DNA of 64,000 nt, from positions 13,246-77,245 of the forward strand of contig JAFTSQ010000022.1 of NCBI GenBank assembly GCA_017467205.1. Direction: 5' to 3'. This document shows, in pieces, positions 8,774 to 18,100 of this stretch. Positions within the stretch are counted from its first letter, which is position 1. Each line of letters begins with the position of its first letter. Origin of the DNA: Clostridia bacterium. GTDB taxonomy: Bacteria > Bacillota_A > Clostridia > Oscillospirales > CAG-272. The notes beneath the pieces are model-generated. The model made no database searches, had not been told where the DNA came from, and saw only the letters and a program-made list of their open reading frames with translations. The translations under genes and the position numbers were made by a program.

Positions 8774-10483
8774 ATGAAAAAAGTCTTAAAGTACCTCAAG
8801 TACTATATTACCGAGTCGATACTCGGTCCTCTTTTCAAGCTCCTTGAGGCAACGCTTGAGCTTATCGTGCCGCTCATTATAGCGGCGATAATAGATACGG
8901 GTATCGGCTCGTCCGACAACTCTTACACCGTAAAGGCCTGCCTTTTGCTCGTCCTGCTCGGAGCTGTCGGCCTTGCCTTTTCGGTTACGGCTCAATATTT
9001 TGCGGCAAAGGCGGCGGTCGGTTGCTCGGCGAGGATAAGGCACACCCTCTTTTCTCACGTTCAGTCGCTCTCGCACACCGAGATGGACACCATCGGCACG
9101 TCGACGCTCATAACGAGGATGACAAGCGACGTAAACCAGGTGCAGTCGGGCATAAATCTGACCCTTCGCCTGCTTTTGCGCTCGCCCTTCGTGGTCTTCG
9201 GCGCTATGATAATGGCGTTCTCGATTGACTGGAGGTCGGCTCTTTCCTTTGCATACACCATTCCCTTGCTTGCAATAGTTATATTCGCGATAATGCTCGT
9301 TTGTATCCCTCTTTACAAGAAGGTGCAAAAAAAGCTTGACCGCACGCTTATCACCACCAAGGACAATCTTGAGGGCGCGAGAGTTATCCGCGCTTTCTCC
9401 GGTGAGGAGGCGGAAATTTGCGAATTTGCGAAAAGGAACGGTGAGCTGACGGCAACGCAAAAGTTCGTCGGCCGCATATCATCCCTTCTCAATCCCTTAA
9501 CCTACGTAATAATCAATCTTGGAATACTCCTTCTTATACACGACGGAGCTATCCGCGTTGACAGCGGAGCTATCACGCAGGGTCAGCTGGTTGCACTCTA
9601 CAACTATATGCTCCAGGTGCTCGTTGAGCTTATCAAGCTTGCTAACCTCATAATCAGCGTTACCAAGGCGGTTTCCTCGGCAGGACGCATCGGAAGCGTT
9701 CTTGAGGTCGAAAGCTCTATTAGGTCGGGCACGGGCAAGGCGACAGAGAACGAGTGCGACACGGCGGTTGAATTTTCGGGCGTTTCCTTTGCATACAAGT
9801 GTGCCGGCGAAAACTCACTTTCAAATATAAGCTTCAGCGCAAAGCGCGGCGAGGTCATAGGAATTATCGGCGGCACGGGCTCGGGAAAGAGCACGCTCGT
9901 CAATCTTATCCCGCGCTTTTACGACGTAAGCGGTGGTGAGGTCAAGGTTTTCGGCACGGACGTGCGCGAGCTTGACACCGACTCACTTCGAAAAAGGATT
10001 GGTATAGTGCCGCAAAAGGCGGTGCTTTTCGAGGGCACTATCCGCGACAATATGCGATGGGGTAAGCCTGACGCGACCGACGAGGAGATTCTCCGCGCAG
10101 TTGAGTTAGCTCAGGCGAGCGACGTTATTTCCTCCAAGGGCGGACTTGACGCGCTGATAGAGGAAGGCGGCTCAAACCTCTCGGGCGGTCAGCGCCAGAG
10201 GCTGACGATAGCACGCGCGCTCGTCAGGCGTCCTGCAATACTCATTCTTGACGATTCGAGCTCCGCACTCGACTTTGCGACCGATGCAAAGCTGCGCGCC
10301 GCGCTCAAAAAACTCGACACGGGTACTACCGTCTTTATCGTTTCGCAGAGAACGTCCTCTATTATGCACGCAGACAGAATTGTTGTTCTCGACGACGGTG
10401 AAGCCGTCGGTATAGGCACTCACGAAGAGCTGCTTGAGTCGAGCGCGGTCTACCGAGAGATATACGACTCGCAGTTTTCATAA
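8774..10483 (+). CDS. ABC exporter half-transporter with degenerate ATPase site
   Basis: A 569-residue fusion of a six-helix exporter membrane domain (1-315) and an ATPase domain (330-569). Walker A is GGTGSGKST and the signature LSGGQRQRL, but Walker B reads ILILDDSSSALD, with Asp instead of the catalytic Glu, and the switch region reads IVSQRTSS, with Gln instead of His. This is the pattern of the non-catalytic partner in heterodimeric exporters such as TM287/288 and BmrCD. The partner gene follows 15 bases later. Substrate unknown; such pairs export drugs, lipids or peptides. The start has CGGAGAAA upstream. Confidence 0.9.
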   Translation: MKKVLKYLKYYITESILGPLFKLLEATLELIVPLIIAAIIDTGIGSSDNSYTVKACLLLVLLGAVGLAFSVTAQYFAAKAAVGCSARIRHTLFSHVQSLSHTEMDTIGTSTLITRMTSDVNQVQSGINLTLRLLLRSPFVVFGAMIMAFSIDWRSALSFAYTIPLLAIVIFAIMLVCIPLYKKVQKKLDRTLITTKDNLEGARVIRAFSGEEAEICEFAKRNGELTATQKFVGRISSLLNPLTYVIINLGILLLIHDGAIRVDSGAITQGQLVALYNYMLQVLVELIKLANLIISVTKAVSSAGRIGSVLEVESSIRSGTGKATENECDTAVEFSGVSFAYKCAGENSLSNISFSAKRGEVIGIIGGTGSGKSTLVNLIPRFYDVSGGEVKVFGTDVRELDTDSLRKRIGIVPQKAVLFEGTIRDNMRWGKPDATDEEILRAVELAQASDVISSKGGLDALIEEGGSNLSGGQRQRLTIARALVRRPAILILDDSSSALDFATDAKLRAALKKLDTGTTVFIVSQRTSSIMHADRIVVLDDGEAVGIGTHEELLESSAVYREIYDSQFS

Positions 10484-10498
10484 GAGGGGGTGCAGGTA

Positions 10499-12259
10499 AT
10501 GAAAAATACTAAAAAGAAAGGGACGCTTTCGAAGGTATTTACCTATATCGGAAGATACCGTCCGCTTATATTCCTCTCGGCGCTTTTGGCGCTCATTACG
10601 GTTGCTCTCACCCTCTACATCCCGATACTTATCGGCGACGCGATAAACCTTGTCGTCGGTAAAGGAGAGGTCGATTTTGACGGTGTTTTCACGCTTCTTA
10701 TAAAGATTGCCGTGCTAATCGGTGCAACCTTCGTTTTCCAGTGGCTGATGGGAATGATAAACAACAGAGTTGCCTATCACGTATCACACGATATGAGGCG
10801 CGACGCATTTGAAAAGATAGAGAAGCTGCCGCTTTCCTATATCGACACTCACTCAAGCGGTGATACGGTGAGCAGGATAATTGCCGACGTTGACCAATTC
10901 TCCGACGGACTTCTTCTCGGTTTTTCCCAGCTGTTCGTTGGAATTATCACGATAATCGGTACGCTCGCGTTTATGATAGCACTGCGCTGGCAGATAGCGC
11001 TCGTCGTAGTTTGCCTGACGCCTATATCGCTCTTTATTGCAAGGTTCATTTCCTCAAGAACGCACAGTATGTTCGTTATGCAGACTAAAACGCGCGGTGA
11101 GCAGACGGCGCTTATCAACGAGATGGTAACGAACAGAAAGGTCGTTATCGCCTACTCCAAGGAGGGCGAGGTTACAGAGCGCTTTGACGAGATAAATGCA
11201 AGGCTTGAAAAATATTCCTTAAGCGCGATATTCTTCTCTTCCCTTACCAATCCGACGACGAGGTTCGTCAACAGTATAGTTTACGCGGCAGTGGCTCTTA
11301 CGGGCGCGCTCACCGCAATAGCGACGGCGGGGGCGGCAGTTCCCTTTGAGATAGGTCAGCTCTCCTGTATGCTTGCTTACACCAACCAATACACCAAGCC
11401 GTTTAACGAAATAAGCGGTATTATCACCGAGTTCCAGGGCGCTCTCGCCTGCGCCGCGCGCATCTTCGAGCTTATTGAAGAGGAAAGCGAGATTCCCGAC
11501 GCTCCCGATGCCGTCGTCCTCACGGGCGTTGACGGTAACGTTGCCGCAACCGACGTATCCTTCTCCTACGACAAGAACAAGAGGCTTCTTTACGATATGA
11601 ATATTTCGGTGAAGCCGGGGCAGAGGGTGGCTATCGTCGGACCGACGGGATGCGGAAAAACCACGCTTATCAATCTTCTTATGCGCTTTTACGACGTGGA
11701 CGGCGGTGTTATCACCGTTGAGGGCGAGGATATAAGACGCATCTCGCGCAAGAGCCTGCGCGGAAGCTACGGTATGGTGCTTCAGCAGACCTGGCTCAAG
11801 AGCGGCACGGTCAAGGAAAACATAGCGATGGGCAAGCCCGACGCGACCGACGAGGAGATAATTGAAGCGGCGAAGGCGGCGCACGCGCACGGATTTATCA
11901 AGCGACTGCCGAACGGCTACGACACCGTTATCGGCGACGGCGGCGACCTGCTCTCGCAGGGCGAGCGCCAGCTGCTCTGCATCTCGCGCGTTATGCTCTC
12001 CCTTCCCCCGATGCTCATACTCGACGAGGCGACCTCGTCTATCGACACACGAACCGAAATGCGCATTCAAAAGGCGTTTCTTAAAATGATGCACGGGCGC
12101 ACGAGCTTTATCGTTGCGCACAGACTCTCGACTATCAAGGAAGCCGACGTCATACTCGTTATGAAGGACGGCAGGATAATCGAGCAGGGATCGCACGACG
12201 AGCTGATAGCCAAGGGCGGATTCTATAACACCCTTTACAACAGCCAATTCGCGCATTAA
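10499..12259 (+). CDS. ABC exporter half-transporter, catalytic partner
   Basis: A 586-residue membrane/ATPase fusion. I place the start at ATG 10499 because GAGGGGGTG lies 6-14 bases before it; a GTG nine bases earlier would lie inside that ribosome binding site. Walker A is GPTGCGKTT, Walker B LILDEATSSID with the catalytic Glu, and the switch His is present (IVAHRLSTI). The signature is LSQGERQLL, the slightly degenerate version seen in TM288-type subunits. Together with the preceding gene this makes one canonical and one degenerate ATP site, as expected for a heterodimeric exporter. A bidirectional terminator follows. Confidence 0.9.
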   Translation: MKNTKKKGTLSKVFTYIGRYRPLIFLSALLALITVALTLYIPILIGDAINLVVGKGEVDFDGVFTLLIKIAVLIGATFVFQWLMGMINNRVAYHVSHDMRRDAFEKIEKLPLSYIDTHSSGDTVSRIIADVDQFSDGLLLGFSQLFVGIITIIGTLAFMIALRWQIALVVVCLTPISLFIARFISSRTHSMFVMQTKTRGEQTALINEMVTNRKVVIAYSKEGEVTERFDEINARLEKYSLSAIFFSSLTNPTTRFVNSIVYAAVALTGALTAIATAGAAVPFEIGQLSCMLAYTNQYTKPFNEISGIITEFQGALACAARIFELIEEESEIPDAPDAVVLTGVDGNVAATDVSFSYDKNKRLLYDMNISVKPGQRVAIVGPTGCGKTTLINLLMRFYDVDGGVITVEGEDIRRISRKSLRGSYGMVLQQTWLKSGTVKENIAMGKPDATDEEIIEAAKAAHAHGFIKRLPNGYDTVIGDGGDLLSQGERQLLCISRVMLSLPPMLILDEATSSIDTRTEMRIQKAFLKMMHGRTSFIVAHRLSTIKEADVILVMKDGRIIEQGSHDELIAKGGFYNTLYNSQFAH

Positions 12260-12280
12260 CGATATATTAGGAAACAAAAA

Positions 12281-12312
12281 ACTCGATTTCAGGCTGAAAT
12301 CGAGTTTTTTGT
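12281..12312. terminator. Bidirectional terminator between ABC exporter and vanZ-like gene
   Basis: ACTCGATTTCA (12281-12291) and TGAAATCGAGT (12295-12305) form an 11-base stem with loop GGC, flanked by A and T runs. It overlaps the stop codon of the minus-strand gene. Confidence 0.88.
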
Positions 12313-12777
12313 TTCGTTTTTATGCTTTATGCAGCTTACCAAGATATAGACTGCCACGGGCAAAAGGAAGAACGACGCAAAGCCGCCGATATCTATCCAA
12401 ACGTCGAGGATTGCCGCGCCTCTTTTTGAGAAAATCTGCACGGTTTCGTCAAAGAACGCGACGAGCGCACCGAGCCCCAAGGCGCAAGCCACGGTAGAAA
12501 TCTTCATCCGCCGAGAATACCAAAGGAGCAAAAACGCCTCGAGCCCGAGCGTGCCAAACTCAACAAAATGAGCTATCTTGCGGATATTGTTGAGCAAAAA
12601 CTCCTTGAAGCTGACCTCTTCGGGAACGACCTTGTCGACCACCTCGGTTACCTTATCACTCTCCGCCTCCGAAACCTCCATAGGCAGCGAGGACTGAACG
12701 AATATCCACAAGAGATTGGCTAAGATTACCGCGAAAATTATCGCATAGAATATTTTATCCTTCTTGCTTTTTTCCAT
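12289..12777 (-). CDS. VanZ-like membrane protein
   Basis: A 162-residue protein with an N-terminal membrane helix (about 10-27), a polar loop rich in Glu/Val, then three further hydrophobic segments. The stretch LNNIRKIAHFVEFGTLGLEAFLLLW and the later GALVAFFDETVQIFSKRGAAILDVWIDIGG match the VanZ family core (the K-x2-H-x3-E-F and DE-x-Q-x5-R...D pattern). VanZ proteins are implicated in teicoplanin and lipopeptide resistance in some bacteria, but most chromosomal copies have no known job. Its ATG overlaps the stop of the Sel1 gene (ATGA), so translation is coupled. Confidence 0.82.
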   Translation of the reverse strand: MEKSKKDKIFYAIIFAVILANLLWIFVQSSLPMEVSEAESDKVTEVVDKVVPEEVSFKEFLLNNIRKIAHFVEFGTLGLEAFLLLWYSRRMKISTVACALGLGALVAFFDETVQIFSKRGAAILDVWIDIGGFASFFLLPVAVYILVSCIKHKNETKNSISA

Positions 12778-13529
12778 CAGCCGCCACCCTTTCCCGCGTC
12801 AAGAAGCGTCTCGGGGCGTATGCCGTTGGTTTCGAGGTATTCCACCGCCTCCATAGAGCCGCTCTTGCCTGCGACGAGCATCAGGCGGTTGCCCTTGTTC
12901 TTATCAAACTGCGTACCAAAGCCGTCTATGTAACACTTCGCGTACATAAACTGTCCCTTTGCCACAAGATTTGCCGTGTAGGTCGGGTCGTTATGCGCCG
13001 CGAGCCTGAACCACTCGAAAGCCTCTCGAGCGTCGGCTGACAGGGTGGTCATGCGAAGCTCCTCGTCTGCCTCAAAATCCCCGACCTCGCCCGAAAGAAG
13101 CATATCGTCGGGCGTTCTGTACTCTGCCTTATGGAACGGAATAAGCGATATCAGGACGATATCCGGCTCAATGACCGCGCCGAGCGTATACGCCATTCCG
13201 AGATAGAGCTGCGCCTCAACGCAACCGAGCTCCGCAGAGTCGCGCATATAGGCTATCGCGCGCTTATAGTCCTTTTTGCAGCCCAAGCCGCGCATAGTCA
13301 TAACGGCGAGATTATACGCCGCCTCGCCGCCCTTCATATTGACGGCGTAGGAGAAGAACTCAAAGGCAAGAGTTGGGTCGTACGGCATACCGTAGCCGCC
13401 AAGGGCGCAGTAAGCATAGTTGAATGCGGAGCGGATAGAGCCTTCTCTTGCCGCTTCCAGATAAAGCTTTGCCGCACGCTCGTGCTCGCCGTCCATAAAC
13501 ATTACGTCGATTTTAGAATGCTCGTACAT
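12777..13529 (-). CDS. Sel1-repeat (TPR-like) protein
   Basis: A 250-residue soluble protein whose ATG at 13527-13529 has AAAGGAGCGG just upstream. It contains at least four helical Sel1-like repeats of about 36 residues: AAKLYLEAAREGSIRSAFNY, LAFEFFSYAVNMKGGEAAYN, RAIAYMRDSAELGCVEAQLY and AFEWFRLAAHNDPTYTANLV. These solenoids mediate protein contacts, and the cytoplasmic location is inferred from the lack of a signal peptide. The gene lies between cysS and the VanZ-like gene on the same strand. Its partner is unknown. Confidence 0.8.
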   Translation of the reverse strand: MYEHSKIDVMFMDGEHERAAKLYLEAAREGSIRSAFNYAYCALGGYGMPYDPTLAFEFFSYAVNMKGGEAAYNLAVMTMRGLGCKKDYKRAIAYMRDSAELGCVEAQLYLGMAYTLGAVIEPDIVLISLIPFHKAEYRTPDDMLLSGEVGDFEADEELRMTTLSADAREAFEWFRLAAHNDPTYTANLVAKGQFMYAKCYIDGFGTQFDKNKGNRLMLVAGKSGSMEAVEYLETNGIRPETLLDAGKGGG

Positions 13530-13571
13530 ATCCGCTCCTTTCCACCGCACGTCAGCGGTAATTTTTTATTC

Positions 13572-14996
13572 TCACTCCGAAAGCTTAAAGGTAGTTCCCT
13601 CTCTGGTATCGACAAGGGTTATACCGCGCTCCAAAAGCTCGTTGCGTATAGCATCTGCCTCGGCAAAGTTCTTCGCCGCCTTTGCCGCGCGCCTTGCCGC
13701 TATTTTCTCGTTGATGTAATTAAGAAGCTCCGCGGGAACCTCGGGTGCGTCTGTCTTGTTTTCCGTGAGCGCTGCCGCCGACGAAAGAAGGTCAAGCGAG
13801 AGAACCTTATCAAAGTCCTCGATAAGCGCAAGCTTGGTTGCATCCGTCGTATCAAGCTTGAATACGTCGTAAAGCGCGGTTACGGCAAGCGAGGTATTGA
13901 GGTCGTTATCAAGCGCGTCGGTAAACTTCTTCTTACCGAGCGAGAATGCCTCGGAGTCAACCTCACCGCCCGCCTTGAGCGCAGCTATGCGAACGAGGAG
14001 CTTGCGGAATGCGGTTTTTGCATTATCAAGGTTCTCCCAGGAGAACACGAGGTTTTTACGGTAGTGCGACTGAAGGCAGAAGAAGCGATAGACGTTCGGG
14101 GCGTATCCGCGCTCCTCAAGCAGAGATACGGTCAGAAATTCGCCCTTCGACTTGCTCATCTTGCCGTCGCTTGTGTTAAGGTGATGAACGTGGAACCAAT
14201 AGTTGCACCACTTATGGCCGAACGCCGCCTCGCACTGCGCTATCTCGTGGGTGTGATGGGGGAAGGCGTTATCTATACCGCCGCAGTGAATATCAAGCGA
14301 CTCGCCGAGATGCTTGTGCGATATAGCCGAGCACTCGATGTGCCAGCCGGGATATCCGTATCCCCAAGGCGAATCCCACTTGAGCTCCTGATCCTCAAAC
14401 TTGGATTTGGTGAACCAGAGAACGAAGTCAGCCTTGTTTCTCTTGTTTGAATCCTCACCGACGCTGTCGCGAACGCCGACCTCAAGGTCGTCCTCGTCAA
14501 AATCGTTGAATACGTAGTATTTTTCAAGCTTTGAGGTGTCGAAATAGACGTTGCCGCCCGCCGAATACGCATAGCCGCGCTCAAGAAGGCGCTCTACGAG
14601 CGATATAAATTCGGGGATGCAGGCGGTTGCAGGCTCGACTACCTCGGGGATTTTTATATTAAGCTTCTTGCAGTCGGCAAAGAATGCGTCTGTATAGAAC
14701 TTCGCTATCTCCATTACCGTTTTGTGCTCGCGGCGCGCACCCTTGAGCATCTTATCCTCGCCACTGTCAGCATCACTCGAAAGGTGACCGACGTCGGTTA
14801 TATTCATAACGCGCTTTACGTCGTAGCCCGCATAGGTAAGATACTTTTCAAGCGTATCCTCCATAATATAGGTTCTGAGGTTGCCGACGTGAGCGAAGTG
14901 ATACACCGTCGGTCCGCAGGTATACATCGAAACGCGGCCTGCCTCATTGGGCAAAAACTCCTCGCGAGTTCTCGTAAGTGAATTATAAAGAAGCAT
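13572..14996 (-). CDS. cysS: Cysteine--tRNA ligase
   Basis: A 474-residue class I synthetase. The chosen ATG (14994-14996) has GAGG upstream and begins MLLYNSLTRTREEF, the usual N terminus; the frame is open further upstream but those residues would overlap the promoter. The HIGH-type motif is in CGPTVYHFAHVGNLRTYI and the KMSKS motif reads GKMSKSKGEF near residue 270. Zinc-ligand residues are visible in CGPTVY and WHIECSA...HHTHEIAQCEA. A C-terminal helical anticodon-binding domain ends LVDTREGTTFKLSE. No T-box was seen in the 5' region. Confidence 0.95.
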   Translation of the reverse strand: MLLYNSLTRTREEFLPNEAGRVSMYTCGPTVYHFAHVGNLRTYIMEDTLEKYLTYAGYDVKRVMNITDVGHLSSDADSGEDKMLKGARREHKTVMEIAKFYTDAFFADCKKLNIKIPEVVEPATACIPEFISLVERLLERGYAYSAGGNVYFDTSKLEKYYVFNDFDEDDLEVGVRDSVGEDSNKRNKADFVLWFTKSKFEDQELKWDSPWGYGYPGWHIECSAISHKHLGESLDIHCGGIDNAFPHHTHEIAQCEAAFGHKWCNYWFHVHHLNTSDGKMSKSKGEFLTVSLLEERGYAPNVYRFFCLQSHYRKNLVFSWENLDNAKTAFRKLLVRIAALKAGGEVDSEAFSLGKKKFTDALDNDLNTSLAVTALYDVFKLDTTDATKLALIEDFDKVLSLDLLSSAAALTENKTDAPEVPAELLNYINEKIAARRAAKAAKNFAEADAIRNELLERGITLVDTREGTTFKLSE

Positions 14997-15036
14997 TTGT
15001 TTTTCCTCGCAGATATCTATTTTTGATACTCTTATA

Positions 15037-15065
15037 ATTTTAACAGATAGCCGCCTCTTTGTCAA
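15037..15065 (-). promoter_or_regulatory. Sigma-A promoter of cysS
   Basis: On the minus strand TTGACA (15060-15065), 17 bases, then TAAAAT (15037-15042), 41 bases before the cysS ATG. Confidence 0.82.
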
Positions 15066-15099
15066 GCATCGCGCGCAAATAATATTTTGCGCAATATAC

Positions 15100-15128
15100 T
15101 TGTAATTTTTTGAAAAATCTGTTATTAT
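15100..15128 (+). promoter_or_regulatory. Sigma-A promoter of ftsK
   Basis: TTGTAA (15100-15105), 17 bases, TATTAT (15123-15128). It is divergent from the cysS promoter, with the two -35 boxes 35 bases apart. Confidence 0.72.
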
Positions 15129-15174
15129 ATATAGTGGATAATTACCTTGAAATTCAAGTTTTGGAGATATCAAG

Positions 15175-18100
15175 ATGTCAGATAACAAAAATACGCCGAA
15201 AAGCTCATACTCGGACCTCCGCGGAATTCACCGCGCAGTACCTATAATTCTTCTTGCCTTCGCGGTCTTCCTTGCCCTCTGCTATATCACGCAGGGCACG
15301 GGCGCGTTCGGCAACGCTATATCGAAAGTAATGCTCGGACTCTTCTCATACGCGGCGTACGCCCTCCCCGTTCTTATCGCGGCGCACGCGCTCTTCTATG
15401 CGTCGGATATTCAGGAAAAGCGCATTTTGTCAAGAACAATATTCTCTCTCGTTGCGCTCATTACCTTCTCTTCTCTGATATACGTTATCGGCAATTGGGG
15501 CGCGGAGCTCACCTTCACACCGAAGCAGTTCTACTCCGACGGTCAGGAAAAGATTGGCGGCGGCTTTATCGGAAGCATCGTTGCCTACGCTATCGTCAAG
15601 CTTTTCGGCTCGGTGGGACTTATCGTTATTGCGATTGCGGTATTCGCGCTTTATATAAGCTACTTCTTTGCAAAGGGTCAGTCGGCTACGGCAAAAATAC
15701 TTCTCGGTCTTCTTGCCGCGATAGCAGGCGGATTTGCCAAGATTGAGCGAGGTATAAAGTCGCTCTTCAGCCGCCACCACAAAGCGAAGGAGGAGGAAAA
15801 GAGGCGCAAGATTGAGGAAAAGAGCGCCGACCTTTACGATGACGAGTTCTTTGCAGTTGACAACGGTATGAAGCAGCTCAAGATAGACGAGCTCGGCATA
15901 CTCGAAACGAGAAGCCGCGAGTCACTTGAGGCTAACCCCACCCTTCACGAAACGGTATTCCACAAGGGTGCGTACGAGGCGGACGAGCCCGAAACCACAT
16001 CACGCATACACGAAGTGCCCGCGCGCGATCAAAAGCGCGAGCGTAAGATATACGAGGAAGATTTTTCCGACGCCGAGTGGGAGGTAAAAGGCGAGCCCAC
16101 GGTTAAAGAAAACGATATAATTTACGAAAACTATCAAGAGAGCGCGCCCAAGACGCAAGCCTACTCAAGAAAGGATTTCGGTCTTGACGACAGTGCGGAG
16201 AACGTATTTACAAAGGATTTCGATCCGCTTGATATATCTACCAACTACACATACGCATCCAAGCCCTCGTCGCGTGCCGCAATGAGGGATACTCCGACCG
16301 TTACCGAAACCGTCAAGCCCGAAAAGACCTTCTCCGAGGAGGATATTGCCGCGGCAAGACGAAAGGCGGAGTTTGAGATGAAGAAAAAGATGTTCGCCGA
16401 GGCTTACGCAAAGCAAAAAGCCGAGGCGGAGCGCGCAGAGGCAGAGAGGGTTGAGCCCGTGACTGTTGAGCCCGACCTTGAGCCTGTGACTGTTGAGCCC
16501 GACCTTGAGCCAGTGACTGTTGAGCCCGACCTTGAGCCTGTGGCGGTTGAACCCGAGGTCGAGCCTGTGCTCGGCGGCTTTGACACCAAAAAGACCGTTG
16601 AATTCCGCGAGAGCGTGCCCGAAACCTTTGAGGCAAAGCGCACCGAAAGCTCTATTTTTGAAACTATTGAAAAGCCGATAGCCGAAGATACCTTCGAGCC
16701 TATGACCGAAGAAAGCGACAGCTCGCGCAAGGCGGCGGAGTTCTCTGCATTCATTTTCGAGGAATCGAAGAAGAAGCCGGAGGAGGAGTTCAAGACCTAC
16801 GTATCCCCTGCGGATTACCTTTCGCGCGAAGCGCAGAAAAAGGAAGAGCGCCGAGCCGAGCGCGAGGAGGCGCTGAGGCTTGAGCGCACTATGCTCTCCC
16901 CCGAGCCCGAGCCCTATGAAGAAGAGCTCGACGAGGAAGAGGAGCTTATAGCCCCCGAGGAGCTTGAGCCCGAGGAGGTATTTGAGCCCAAGGAGATTCC
17001 CGAGGAGGAGCAGAACGAGGCGGTAAAGGAATACCGCAAAATGTTCACCATCTTTGACGACAAAGCGGATGAGGACCACGGCGAGGAAGAGATGGACGAG
17101 CCCGCTACGGACGAGGAAGAGGACGAGGACCTCCCGCCCTTTGATATGCCGAAGAGCGCTCCCACATCCCGCCCGACCTACGAGGACGACGAGGATATAG
17201 AGGAAGAGCCGCCGAAGCCTAAGGGCCCCGATTACTCGAACTACCGCTTCCCCTCCCCCGACCTTATGTCAAAGGGTAATTACGACGAGGACGAGAGCGT
17301 CAGCGAGGAGATTCAGGAGAATGCGGAAAAGCTTATCGACACGCTTGAGTCCTTCCGCGTTACCGCTTCTATAAAGAGCGTTGAGCACGGACCGCGAATC
17401 ACTCGCTACGAGGTAGTGCCCGCAAGAGGCGTTAAGGTAAGCTCTATAACCAACCTGTTTGACGATATCGCGCTCGCGCTTGCGGCTGACGGTATCAGAA
17501 TGGAAGCTCCTATTCCCGGAAAGTCGGCTATCGGATTTGAGATTCCCAACAAAAAGCCGTCCACCGTTATGCTCCGTGACCTTATTGATACCGACGAGTT
17601 TACAAACGCCGGCGCAAAGACCACCGTTTGCATTGGTAAGGACGTTACCGGCTCGCCCGTCTTCGGCGATATTGCCAAGATGCCGCACGTGCTCATAGCA
17701 GGTGCTACCGGTATGGGTAAGTCGGTTTGTATGAACGCCATTCTGATAAGTATGCTCTACAAGGCAAAGCCCAACGAGGTCAAGTTTATTATGATTGACC
17801 CGAAGAAAGTCGAGTTCAACGGCTATAACGGAATTCCGCATCTTCTCGTCCCCGTCGTTACCGACCCGAAGCAAGCCGCAGGTGCGCTTATGTGGGCGGT
17901 TGAGCAGATGGAGAAGAGATACGAGCTTATAGAAAAGCTCTTCGTTCGTAATATCGAGGCGTATAACGCGAAGGTTACCGAGGACCCGACACTTGGTGAG
18001 CCGATGCCTAAGATTGTTATAGTTATCGACGAGCTCAACGACCTGATGATTCAGGTGCGCGACCCCGTTGAAAACCTTATTATGAGCATTGCGCAGAAGG

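Noticed and set aside
13131..14450. Plus-strand frame of about 440 codons
   Set aside because: Antisense shadow of cysS and the Sel1 gene; basic, motif-free sequence.
16465..16572. CRISPR-like or VNTR element independent of a gene
   Set aside because: The 27-base units are in frame within ftsK and encode a regular acidic peptide repeat.
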